Shown here: one piece after another, positions 54,370-64,000 of the stretch
How positions within the stretch are numbered: the first letter of the stretch is position 1
How the letters are laid out: each line of letters opens with the position of its first letter
Assembly (NCBI GenBank): GCA_009760855.2
Contig: WPIO01000243.1
Location: 22,501-86,500, forward strand
Source: Cristatella mucedo
Taxonomy: Eukaryota; Bryozoa; Phylactolaemata; Cristatellidae
Direction: 5' to 3'
DNA length: 64,000 nucleotides
The notes under the pieces: generated by a model
The model's input: only the letters and a program-made list of their open reading frames with translations
Told to the model about the DNA's origin: nothing
Databases searched by the model: none
Translations under genes and position numbers: made by a program

Positions 54370-54930
54370 AGTTTCCCCCCCCCCCGCCGAGCAGTTCTTG
54401 TGAGCCCTAAAACCGAGCAAAAGCCGGCGCTGCACTACAAATGTTCGCCGCTGATGACCTTGTGACCTCGTCTATTTCAATCCCCCTCCCCCCCCCCCCG
54501 CTGCCAGCCGCTATGTGAGCAGTAGCTTCAATTCGACTAAATTCGCCCGGCGGTTCTAGGCTGAGCGGCTGGGCTTATGAAACCAATAGCACTCTCTGCG
54601 GACGCCGCCCCCCCCCCCCCGCCATACAACGGCTCCATACTTAAAGCCAATTTAGGATTGCTATCACTTCGGGGTCAAGGACAGCTAACTTTTCAGCACG
54701 CGGCGCGCGCTGCTGCAGCTGTTGCATATTGCCTTGCTTATAGCTGGTTGCAGCGGTGGCCTCTCGTGGAATCGTGCCGGCCAGCAGACAGTCGGAATGC
54801 GCGAAGGTACAGCTTCAATACGCGAACGTATCGAGAATTGTTTTCGAATGACTCGTCGCAGCAGCTCGTGGGCCCACGGGCACCTGACATCTAAGCTTCC
54901 GCCTACATCCCGTCGCACTTCAAATTTGTG
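54370..54930. other. GC-rich DNA with three poly-C runs
   Basis: C runs of 9-12 at about 54376, 54488 and 54608 within 240 bp; no coding region recognised. Confidence 0.6.
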
Positions 54931-54931
54931 G

Positions 54932-55115
54932 CAATAATAATAATACTAATAATAATGCATTTGAGATGGCGACCCCAGAGAACTCAATCTCTTTCTAAGC
55001 ACTTTACATTCGCCATAAAGGAAGCGCGATTGAATGGTTAGTGGTAGCGTGCTCAATTAACAACAGGAATAACACGGCTAGGGGTGACATGCACAGGGTC
55101 AGCAAGCAAGTTTGG
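54932..55115 (-). mobile_element. LINE family B 3' end (minus)
   Basis: (AATAAT)n, reversed stem CCCAGAGAACTCAATCTCTT TCTAAGCACTTTACATTC, then 3' UTR landmarks GGGGTGACATGCACAGGGTC. Truncated at TTTGGTT. Confidence 0.88.
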
Positions 55116-55595
55116 TTCACCAAGGACGACAACTGACGCGCAAGAAAGCGTTAGCAGCGACGGCTCTCGCTGGCCTTCCACATTCACTCCTCGACCGCTG
55201 CGAGAACGATCGAGAATGTCCTGCGTCGCCGTCGTTCTGCGTCGTAGCCGGCAGGGATGAACAGAGGCGGCGACTCGCGGGCGACTCTATCAGCGCGTAT
55301 GCGTCAGGAACCCGCAGCTGCTGCGCTGCTGGGCCTACCCCAGCTCTACCGCTACGCAGGAACAGCTGCACAGGATTGGCTGCAGGTGAACGTTCGAAGC
55401 GGGCGGAGGCGGTAGCTGGGCGGATACAGCCTCGCCGTGGCTCCTCGGGAATCCGTCCGAGTTTATTAGCTGGCCGCCGCGCCGCGGAGGTAGCGGGACG
55501 CGCTTGTCCACGACGAAAGCGTCCTCGAGTCGTCCACCGGACGAGGTTATCAAGCGCTCGCCTGGCCCGGAAGCAGATGCCCGAAAGCAGAGCTC
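55116..55595. other. Unassigned GC-rich DNA
   Basis: The plus frame 55112-55681 runs into the next LINE tail; no domain recognised. Confidence 0.35.
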
Positions 55596-55597
55596 GT

Positions 55598-55735
55598 TAT
55601 AGTAGTAATACTAATAATAACAATCAGCATCATCATCATGTATTTAATGTAGGGCCTTCAGAGAACTCAATCTCTTTCTAGGCACTTTGCATTTACATTT
55701 GCTACAAAGGAAGCACGATCGTTAGCTCTCCAATA
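55598..55735 (-). mobile_element. LINE family B 3' end (minus)
   Basis: (AATAAT) and (ATC)4 tail, reversed stem TCAGAGAACTCAATCTCTTT CTAGGCACTTTGCATTTAC, GCTACAAAGGAAGCACGATC. Confidence 0.85.
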
Positions 55736-55871
55736 TCGGCGGTGACAGTGCACGCTACGTCGCTACCCAATCCAACTGCGACTTCGCTGCCGAAGACCTG
55801 AGTTGAGCAGAAAGTAGAGGGACGACAGACGTAGCCGTCCGGGCGGCGAGTATGCGCGCCAAAGATGCTAA

Positions 55872-55930
55872 GCAGGTGAGGTGAGGCACCAGGTGAGGTG
55901 AGGTACCAGACACCAGGTGAGGTACCGGGA
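55872..55930. repeat. (GGTGAGGTGAGGCACCA)n
   Basis: Three imperfect copies of AGGTGAGGTGAGGTACCAG. Confidence 0.85.
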
Positions 55931-55979
55931 GCAGCGACCATCGAAGGGGTGAGGGTAATCCTGCACTGGCGATTCGTCC

Positions 55980-56215
55980 TTTGTGAGCTTATGCGTGCTG
56001 ACACTGTGCATGCTGCCTCTAAACCACACTTGCATCCTGACGCTGTGCAAGTCACCTTAAACCTCTATGTCGTGCTTGTTGTCATTGAGCATGCTACCAC
56101 TAACCACTCGATCGTGCTTCCTCTGCAGCAAATGTAAACTGCCTAGAAAGAGATTAAGTTCTCTGAGGGCGCTATAGCAAATGTATTGTAATTAATTATT
56201 TTTATTACCATCGCC
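55980..56215 (+). mobile_element. LINE family B 3' UTR and tail (plus)
   Basis: Repeated GTGCTGACACTGTGCATGCT units, then AAACTGCCTAGAAAGAGATT AAGTTCTCTGAGGGCGCTAT and a TTGTAATTAATTATTTTTATT tail. Confidence 0.9.
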
Positions 56216-56624
56216 TAGGCTTGCAATGCATTACTTGAAGAACTGAAAGCCGAGATTAAGCTACGATAAGGACGATTCCGCGTCGTAACTTCCGGCGTTG
56301 CTTTGTCTCTAGCCAATCGTCGATGCACGTCCCAAATTCTGTACTCGGGCTTGTAGCTTAAACTCGAGCGGCCCAAGCTCGGACGGCTGCCGACGGGGCC
56401 GGCGCTGCCCTTGTTTCGCTCTTTGCTGCATCGCTAAAATTCTGCACAATTTAACTCATCCACAGCACAGCAAACCACCAGAGTTGGCATAGATACTATG
56501 CATAGGAGCACGGCAGCTGACAGACTTTTGAAAGTTAACCTTAGGGTCACTGGCCTCGAGATAATCGTCACGAAAGCCGGGCCGTCCCTCCCTCATTCCC
56601 ACTCAGTTACTCGCCATCGATATA

Positions 56625-56745
56625 TATGTAAAGTGTCCGGAGAGAGATTAAGTTCTCTGGGGATACATTACATTACATTACATTACATGGGGGCATTATA
56701 CGAATACCTTACTATTACCGTTATTCTTACTATTATCGATCGCTT
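56625..56745 (+). mobile_element. LINE family B tail split by a (TACAT)n insert
   Basis: GTAAAGTGTCCGGAGAGAGA TTAAGTTCTCTGGGG, then ATACATTACATTACATTACA TTACAT, then GGGGGCATTATACGAATACC TTACTATTAC. Removing the middle block restores the normal family B end. Confidence 0.8.
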
Positions 56746-57635
56746 CGCAACAGCTAAGTTGCACATGCTATCGCAGTAAGCGTTTATTAATCCAACCTCG
56801 TTTAAATCACCAGTCGTATGAATCGTCCTGAAGAACAATGGTCTGGACAGAGAGACCTTTATTAATAACCAGCGTACATAATTTGACTCTAGATTTAGTA
56901 AAAGTGCCAGGAAAAAAGCGCCACCAAGCGGCCCCTCTCTCTTACACGTACGTAGCTTGGTGGACAGGCACTTCGGTCGAGACTCAGAAGTAGTCCAAAT
57001 TTCTGCGACGACTCTGGTGCATGCCCGCTGAGATATCTTTGCCCACGACGACAGTTTGAGAGAGGCACCAGAGTCGAGCGAGCTCTTTCAGCTTTTGGCA
57101 ACGTGACATCTGCACGTGACTGCTGCTGGGCGTGCTCATGTCTCTCAGATGCGGTGCTGGTGCTAATCACGATCGCTGAAACGCACGGGACAAGATGCAG
57201 CTGGGGCCGACTGAGTTCCGCAGTTCGAATGCACAGGGTCAAGCCAAAGCTGGTTTAGGTAGTACCCCGTCGAAAGGACGCACCAGGTTTCCTACGGCGG
57301 CAAGAACTCCAGCGGCTGTCCGGTGACATCTTGCCTTAAGCTGATACGACCTTCTATCACAATCCAAGGCGCTCGTTGCTATGCGGACTACACAGAGCTA
57401 CAGTAACTGTGCTTTCGCTCCTTCCTGCCCGACAGCACCTACAACTTACTCAACTTCCCCGTAGAGTTGAAGTAAAGATGGGCTGAGTCATCATCCTCAT
57501 TTCTGCAGTAACAAAGTGCCTGCCTGTGGACATGTATAACAATTACTGCATGGTGATAGGTTACATTACACCGAGTAGGCATGAGATTCGCTGGCTGTTA
57601 GTAACCTACCTATTAAGTATGATCGCACGTGCCTA
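56746..57635. other. Unassigned DNA
   Basis: No recognised feature. Confidence 0.35.
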
Positions 57636-57639
57636 TTTT

Positions 57640-58266
57640 TGTTATAATAATAATAGTAATAACAATAATAATAATAATCATACACTTGATATAGCACCCT
57701 CAGAGAACTCAATCTCTTTCTGGGCGCTTCACATTTGCTGCAAAGGAAAATACAATTGAATGGTAAGTAATATCATGCTTGATACACAAACAACATGAAG
57801 AGCATGGATAGTGGTGACATGCACAGGGTCAGCATGCAAATGTGGTTAGTGGCAGCATGCACAGTGTCAGCACCCATAAGCACATGAAGGACGAATCACA
57901 GGGACCCACTAAATGCTGTCCTAAATAGGTGTGTTTTTAAGTTCTTTTTAAATGTGGTCAAGTCAGGGAATGTTCTGACGCAAATCGGGAGGGAGTTCCA
58001 GGCTTTGGGAGCATACGAACTAAATGCATGGTCTCCAAAGGATTTAAGGTTTGTACGAGGTATTGGTAAACTATTGGATTCCGAAAAGCAGGTGGTACGA
58101 TGCTTGGCCTGGTGGGCGAGTAGATCTGAGAGACAGGCTGGAGCCAAATAATGAAGTGACCTAAAAGTGAGCGACAAAACCTTGAAGTCGATCCGTTGCT
58201 TGACTGGGAGCCAGTGCAGGTCGGCGAGAAGTGGTGAGATGTGGCAACTGCGCCGCTTAGGAGAAG
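57640..58266 (-). mobile_element. LINE family B, 3' half of an interrupted copy (minus)
   Basis: A 126-codon minus frame (57896-58276): SPLLADLHWLPVKQRIDFKV, LHYLAPACLSDLLAHQAK, FSSYAPKAWNSLPICVRT and FKKNLKTHLF, followed by 3' UTR, stem and (ATT)n tail at 57640-57700. The frame is intact to its stop. Its N-terminal continuation is at 61183-61790, beyond a family A insertion. Confidence 0.93.
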
Positions 58267-61182
58267 CTAGATGCATTTCTGCTTACCGAAACTTGGATGA
58301 CGTCTTGTTCCAGTAGCTGTATTTCTGAGACCACTCCATCCGAGTTCTCATTCTATTAGTCCATGCGTTCTGACAAGGTTTGTGGCTTGTTGCAATCGTT
58401 GTTCGCGAATCGTTTTGCTATAAAATGTGCAGTTTCTCGCATGGGCCATCGTTTGAATCGGTTGCAATCAGGTCTTCATCAAAGACAATGCCTCTCACTG
58501 TTGTGATATACCGGCCTCCTTCTGGCTGTCCAAACTTGTTTACAGAGGAGTTTTCAGAGTTCCTCGCTAAAATATTTGCGTGTGACAGGCCGTTACTGAT
58601 TGTAAGAGACTTCAATATTCACGTTGACAACCCTGGCAACAGCCAGGTCCGCTTATTTCTTGACTGTCTGGAGAATTTTGGTTTGGCCCAATACGTTAAT
58701 CATAGCACCCACGTCGGTGGCCACATTCTAGATCTCGGGATCACTAAGTATGTCCTCCCCATGGACCTTGTGGCGTGTCCACTGACAATCTCAGATCATT
58801 GTTCGGTCCCGCTTACTGTTCCAGCTCCCTCGTACGTACAGGGTAATGTCGAATTTGTCAAACAACGTAACTTCCAAAGCATTGACTTGGACAAGTTTTT
58901 GAAATCTGTTTGTGATGCAGGTCTTCTTGATCTGCATTCAGACTCGACCGGCAGCCTCGATACCCTCACTGATGCGATGAACATGACACACGGGAGTGCT
59001 CTTGACAAGCATGCTCCCGTTCGCTCTATCCGTGTTCAAAGTCGTGGAGATTCCTTTCAATTTACAAAGAACTCCTAAAGATGTGCCAGGTTAAGCGCAG
59101 GCTTTAACGTCGTTTCAATAAATCGGGGTCTGATGCAGATCTAGTCAATTTCAAAGACTTCCTTCAAGTTTACACCTGAAAGATTAAAAAAAACCAGGGC
59201 TTCTTTTTTCATTAGAAAGCTGAATTTCTGCCAGTCGGACACTAAACAGATTTAAAAGACAGTAAACTATTTACTGGCCAATGCTGTGCGGCCTGACTCC
59301 CCAGATATTAAGGGCTCAGCCGAAAAAATTCAGCCTTCTTTACTGAAAAAATTGTGCACATTCGTGCCTCCAGTAAGCCCCCTCCGACTAAAGCAATCGC
59401 GGTTCCTCAACCTGTGACCTTCCATAAAGGTTCTCCGATGTTTCTGCATGCGATGTGGCTACCTTAAAAAGATCTAGCAAAAAGAGCTCATCTCCTGAAG
59501 ACCCGATACCTTCATCTCTGTGGTCTTCACTAGCAGACCAACTTAGCCCTGCCATAACCAAGATTTTTAATGCTTCCTTGGGAAATGGGGTCGCCCCAAG
59601 TCCTTCAAATCGGCAATCGTTAGACCTATTCTTAAAATACCTGGATTAGACGCAGAGATCTTAGGAAACCGTCGCCCAGTTTCCCTTCTTCCTTTCTTAT
59701 CAAAAATTCTTGAAAAAATTGCTGCTGAGCAGCTGGTTGAACATATTGAAAATAATGGAATGTCAGAAACATTTCAATCAGGGTTCAAGAGGCAGCACTC
59801 CACTGATACAGCTCTCCTCCGTGTTAACAATGACATTCTATGTGGCAACGATGACGGGAAGGTCACTGCCCTAGCTCTGCTAGATCTGTTTGCTGCCTTT
59901 TCCACCATTGATCACGAAGTTCTGCTTGAAGGATTGAGAACAAAGTTTGGTCTGGCAGACGAAGCACTAGCTTGGTTTAAATCGTACTTGTCTGATCGTG
60001 ATCAATCCGTGTCGTGTGGGGGTCAGGTCTCACACACGAGAAGGGTCGCCTGTGGAGTCCCTTAAGGGTCTGTACTCTGTCCCTTGCTGTTCTCCATTTA
60101 TACGCAACCTCTGGGAAAAGTGATAAGGCCCATAGAATAGGATATCACTTCTATGCTGACGATAGTCAGTTGTATTTGTCAGTCAAACCGTTGGAATCTG
60201 CTGCAGCAGCTGAGAAACGGACTGCTTGCCTTACCGATATTCGATCCTGGATGTCGGTAAACTTCCTGAAATTAAATGATGATAAAACCGAACTGCTGCT
60301 CATAGGACACCCTAAGCTTGTGGCTGGATTAAAAGGCTTTGCTGTTCTAATAGGTGATGCTATTGTGCGACCGTCACCACGTGCTCGAAATTTAAGTGTC
60401 ATTTTCGACAGCTGCCTCAATTTCAAAAGCTTCATTCAGAAGTCTGCTTCTACAGCTAGCCATCACAACCGATCCCTATAAAAGATTAGGAGCTGTCTCC
60501 CACAGTGGCTTGTTAACAAATTTAACTAGCTCCTTAGTTCTGTCTCGGCTCGATTATTGTAATTCCCCTTTGGCTGGGCTGCCAAAGAAAGCTATTAGAC
60601 CACTGCAGCAGACTATGAATAGGGTAGTCTTCCGGTCCCAGCGGTTTGAGCACGTGTCACCTTTGATAAAAGAGCTAGGATGGATGCCGGTTGAGCAAAG
60701 GATATAGAGCAAAGTTCTTACGCCTACCCGCAAGGCCCGCCGCGGCTTGGCTCCTTCGTACCTAGCTGACCTGCTGCATCAGTTTCAGCCTGTTCGTAGC
60801 CTCAGGTCCTGTGTGGACAATAAATCAGGTGTTCCATTCCTCTGCTTAAAGACAGTTGGCGACAGAAGCTTTAGCTCTACAGGTCCTAGACTGTGGAGCT
60901 CGATTCCACAATTCTTAAGTAACGACAACTACTCTCCTACTGCCGACTATGGCTCATCCTTTTTAGCGGTCCTGAGCTGCTACTTCTATGCTACTCACTG
61001 CCTCAACTGCTCTCCTGACTCTGCTATGCTTCCCACTTTCTCTTTGTTGAGTGAGATGAAGTCTGTTGGGTACCGAATGCGTACCGAAAGCCGCTTAGGC
61101 TGTGAGTGGGCTATACAACTCCCCTGCGTAACACCCAGATGGTCTTTATGACTTTGAGGAGTCACAGACGGAGAAATATCCT
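58267..61182 (+). mobile_element. LINE family A, longest copy (EN-RT-C-terminus)
   Basis: About 2.9 kb. Order: endonuclease (starts LDAFLLTETWM; 58380-59078 with IYRPPSG, VRDFNIHVDN for the usual GDFN, GGHILDLGIT and TISDHCSVPLT); RT N-terminus DPIPSSLWSSLADQLSPAIT; RRPVSLLPFLSKILEKIAAE; palm ALALLDLFAAFSTIDHEVLL (first catalytic Asp of FDT is Ser); intact YADDSQLYLS box; LNDDKTELLLIG; and C-terminal WMPVEQRI, FSSTGPRLWSSIPQFLSN. Several stops and frameshifts (near 59080, 60063, 60705) make it non-autonomous. It lacks the 5' UTR and the first part of EN, and lies inside a family B copy. Confidence 0.95.
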
Positions 61183-61790
61183 GACAGACAAGCCTAGCTG
61201 AGGAGTTTTGCACCAGCTGTAATCGCCTGATTGCACATGCCGGTAGGCCAGCAAGCAGTTACAAGTTACAAGTTACAAGAGTTACAGAAGTCAAGACGGG
61301 ATGTTACAAATGCGTGGACCAACTTAGACGTGGTATCCTTATCTGAACAAGCCCGAATTTTAGCAATGTTATGTAGCTGAAAGTAGGCCGACTTGACTGC
61401 GGAGCTGATGTGGTCGTCTACCGAAAGGTCACTTCGGAACATGACACCTAGATTTCTTGCAGATTCAACAGGAGATATGCTGGCTGAGCCGATTTTGAGC
61501 GTCAGCCTTTCCAATTTCCGAATCACACTTGGTTTGCCCATAACTAGTAATTTAGTTTTATCAGCATTTAATTTAAGAAAAGGTGCTGCCATCCATGTCC
61601 GGATGTCATTAATACATGCAGCAAGGGAGTTGAGAGAATTCGATGTGCCCGTAGGCTGGGAGGGATCAAAACAAAGGTACAACTGAGTGTCATCTGCATA
61701 GAAGTGAAAGCCCAGATTGTGCTTGGCAATCACATCGGCTAGAGGGAGAGTATAAACCATGAAAAGAACCGGACCTAGCACGGACCCCTG
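61183..61790 (-). mobile_element. LINE family B, RT half of an interrupted copy (minus)
   Basis: Minus frame 61266-61781: [40 protein letters not shown] (catalytic YADD intact), [12 protein letters not shown] and [18 protein letters not shown], to [12 protein letters not shown]. Then a tandem CTTGTAA triplication (61258-61278) and QLVQNSSARLVCQ up to the family A junction. 5' end truncated at about 61790. Confidence 0.94.
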
Positions 61791-61959
61791 AGTTTGCTCC
61801 GTTATTGACGTTCAAATAGATTCCTATGTGTGGTTGCTATGGCTAGGGTACGTAAGTTATGCATAAACAGAAGAAAGGGATACCTTTAGGTGCACACAGA
61901 GATCTTCTTGGGAATGCAGACTTAGATAGAGTCTCTCTTCCTGATTGATAGAGTCTCTC

Positions 61960-63072
61960 TTCTTGATTTGTGCGATCTTTCGCCAGCTCTTTAAACTATC
62001 GATCATCAAGTCCTTCTCGTGAGCCTATCGTCTTGCCTGGGTGTCACTGGTACAGTACTACAACGGTTCAGGTCCTATCTCAGTGAGAGACTCCAGAGTG
62101 ATGATGTGAGTGGACCAAGATCACCCGAGAAATCGCTGAAGTACGGGTGTACCTCACGGCTCTGTGCTTGGACCGGTTCTTTACACGTGTCATACTCTCC
62201 CTCTTCCTAGTGTTATTGTCAGGCAGTTGCATCTTTGCTTTAACCCCCCAGCCCTCCAGCATGTCAAATTTTCTCAATTCCCTTGCTGCCGGTTTGGATT
62301 ACATCTGCCTGCGCCTGGCAGCAGCAAACTTTCTTTTAAATGGCGATAAATCCGAATTACCATCCATGGCAAATCAAGAGTGATTCAGAATTCGGGGAAC
62401 TTAATTCTTAGACAGGGATACTAAATCTAAATTGGTCCATGCATTTGTGACATCCCGGCCTGTCAGGTGCTTACAACTGATTCAAAACACTGCAGCTAGG
62501 CCGTCTGTCGTGACCGTCGTATTTGCCACATCGTTTTACTTCTTGCCGACCTGCACTGGCTCCCAGTCAAACAACACATCGACTTCAAGATTCTGTCACT
62601 TACTTTTAGGTCCTTTCATTCGCTCCAGCGTACCTGTCAGAACTACTCCCCCAATGGGCATACTTACCGCCCTCTATTCTGATCTAGATGCTTAGCAACA
62701 CTTCGTACGACCCTAAAATCCTTTGGAAACCGTGCCTTACCAGGTATGCTCCCAAAGCACGGAGCTCACTTCCGACTGGCGTCACGACATCGCCTGACCT
62801 GTCGACATTAAAAAAGAAGCTACAAACACACCTATTTGTCATAGCAGTTAGCCAATACGATTTGCCTTTTGTGTGCTATTGCATGCATTCACTGTGCGTG
62901 CTTCCACTAATCATATTTGCATGTTGACTCTGTGCACGTCACCTCTAACCATCTTATGCTTATTGACATTAAGCATGCTAACAATTGGATCATGCTTCCT
63001 TTGCAGTATGTGTAAAGTGCCTGAAAGAGAATAGGTTCTCTGAGGGTACTATACAATTATTATTATTGACAC
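61960..63072 (+). mobile_element. LINE family B, degraded RT to 3' tail (plus)
   Basis: ACTATCGATCATCAAGTCCT corresponds to the DTIDHxVL motif; then LGVTGTVLQRFRSYLSERLQ, SVLGPVLYTCHTLPLPSVIV with the YADD region deleted, LHWLPVK-type remnants, and AAAGTGCCTGAAAGAGAATA GGTTCTCTGAGGGTACTATA with TTATTATTATT. Opposite in orientation to the preceding family B copy. Confidence 0.88.
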
Positions 63073-63412
63073 TCTCAATCGGATGACAACTTTCTCTAAT
63101 CGAAGGTCGATACAATGAACTGAATAGAGGCATGGAATTTGCTGTCACTCCGAAGTTGGAAAGCGTAATAGTCAAAATGGGCTGGGTGAGCAAATCTTGC
63201 ATAGTCCCTGTTCTCGAATCTGGGGTCCTGTCCAAAATGACGTCGATGTGATAGTACCAGCTCCACAGCCAAGCCAGCCGTCGGCTAAATAAAATAAAAT
63301 ACTTGTTTTATCGTTACTTCATTGCTATCATTAAGCAGTAAAGGTCTACCAGCTAAACCACCTTCTGTTTAGGGCCGTGGAAGAGCCTTGGTAACTGAAA
63401 TCACGTTTGTTT
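63073..63412. other. Unassigned DNA
   Basis: An AAATAAAATAAAAT run at 63285-63300; nothing else recognised. Confidence 0.35.
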
Positions 63413-63414
63413 GT

Positions 63415-63823
63415 ATCTCGTCTGTAACTGCACAAAGTCATAAAGACCACGTGGATGTTACTCAGGAGAGTTTTGTATAGCCCACTCACAGCCTAAGCGG
63501 CTTTCGGTACGCATTCGGTACCCAACAGACTTCGTCTCACGCAACGAAGAGAAAGTGGGAAGCATAGCAGAGTCAGGAGAGCAGTTGAGGTAGTGAGTAG
63601 CATAGAAGTAGCAGTTCAGGACCGCTGAAAAATATGTGCCATAGTCGGCAGTAGCAGAGTAGTTGTCGTTGCGTAAGAATTGTGGAAGCAAGTTCCACAG
63701 TCTAGGACCTGCAGAGCTAAAGCTTCTGTCGCCAACTGGCTTTAAGCAGAGGAATGGGACAGCTAATTTATTGTCCACACAGGACCTGAGGGCGCGAACA
63801 GGCTGAAACTGATGCTGCAGTTA
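63415..63823 (-). mobile_element. LINE family A 3' fragment (minus)
   Basis: Minus frame DNKLAVPFLCLKPVGDRSFS, AGPRLWNLLPQFLRNDNYSA, FSSLRETKSVGYRMRTESRL to the TGCAGTTACAGACGAGATAC end. Cut within HQFQPVR. Confidence 0.92.
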
Positions 63824-64000
63824 CGTCCAGATCTGATGACATTTACTAGGAAGCTAACAACCTGCCTGTTACAGCCTCCACACTCCAAATACTCCCACCT
63901 GTCAGAATTGTCATTTTCGTGCTTTTGAGTGCTGAAATGATGTTTATTAAGTCCCGATAGCGAGATTTAGTTCTCAGTGAGAGCTATACGAATATTTTAT
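63824..64000 (+). mobile_element. LINE C-terminal scrap and tail, cut by window edge
   Basis: RPDLMTFTRKLTTCLLQPPH recalls the FKKxLKTHLF end of LINE ORFs; GCGAGATTTAGTTCTCAGTG AGAGCTATACGAATATTTTA is an L2-like terminal stem. Confidence 0.6.

Noticed and set aside
58380..61151. A host gene with endonuclease and reverse transcriptase domains
   Set aside because: Domain order, decay, truncated homologues elsewhere in the window and TACAT tails identify a retrotransposon.

Overview
The window is eukaryotic nuclear DNA, almost certainly from an invertebrate animal: one recognisable gene is split into short exons with GT/AG junctions by multi-kilobase introns, the intervening DNA is full of truncated non-LTR retrotransposons (EN/RT proteins of CR1/L2/Jockey type), tRNA-derived SINEs and long (TC)n, (CA)n and (TA)n arrays, and there is no operon-like coding. 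I cannot place the phylum from the sequence alone.

The one confidently recognised protein-coding gene is a CLC-family chloride channel (ClC-1/ClC-2 branch) on the minus strand. I reassembled 11 exons by hand: 37247-37441, 11811-11961, 11360-11488, 11065-11196, 10813-10946, 7059-7136, 6482-6560, 6089-6302, 5723-5824, 5426-5510 and 1-106 (continuing past the left edge). Reading phases agree across every junction and exon lengths match the corresponding blocks of vertebrate ClC-2 almost residue for residue. The gene therefore covers at least 37.4 kb, including an intron of about 25 kb between the first two exons found. The initiator exon lies upstream (right) and was not found; the C-terminal half of the membrane domain and the CBS domains lie off the left end. 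The GKEGP gating motif reads GKGGI here: the gating glutamate is glycine.

Layout: 0.1-5.4 kb, intron with a 15-bp minisatellite, LINE copies, a SINE, a (TA)/(TG) array and copy 1 of a TIR transposon; 5.4-12.0 kb, ten-exon core of the channel gene (with 1-106); 12-37 kb, giant intron with GC/CpG-rich blocks (14.1-17.7, 18.9-20.4, 24-25, 26.3-27.1, 34.0-35.4 kb), LINEs, SINEs, a three-layer nested insertion at 30.2-31.9 kb and 1.3 kb of polypyrimidine at 35.6-36.9 kb; 37-38.6 kb, exon A and a CpG-rich block with a perfect 42-bp palindrome; 38.7-57.6 kb, mostly non-coding DNA with a 28-bp satellite, TIR transposon copy 2, a (GTAGA)n array and scattered LINE/SINE pieces; 57.6-64 kb, a dense LINE block in which a nearly 3-kb family A element sits inside a family B element.

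Three LINE groups are separated here by their 3' ends: A, ending in (TACAT)n; B, ending in an L2-like stem 'agattgagttctctgagggc' and (TTATT)n; C, like B but with 'gcatggatggagattaag'. All copies are truncated or carry stops and frameshifts. I found no CRISPR array, rRNA or functional tRNA gene.
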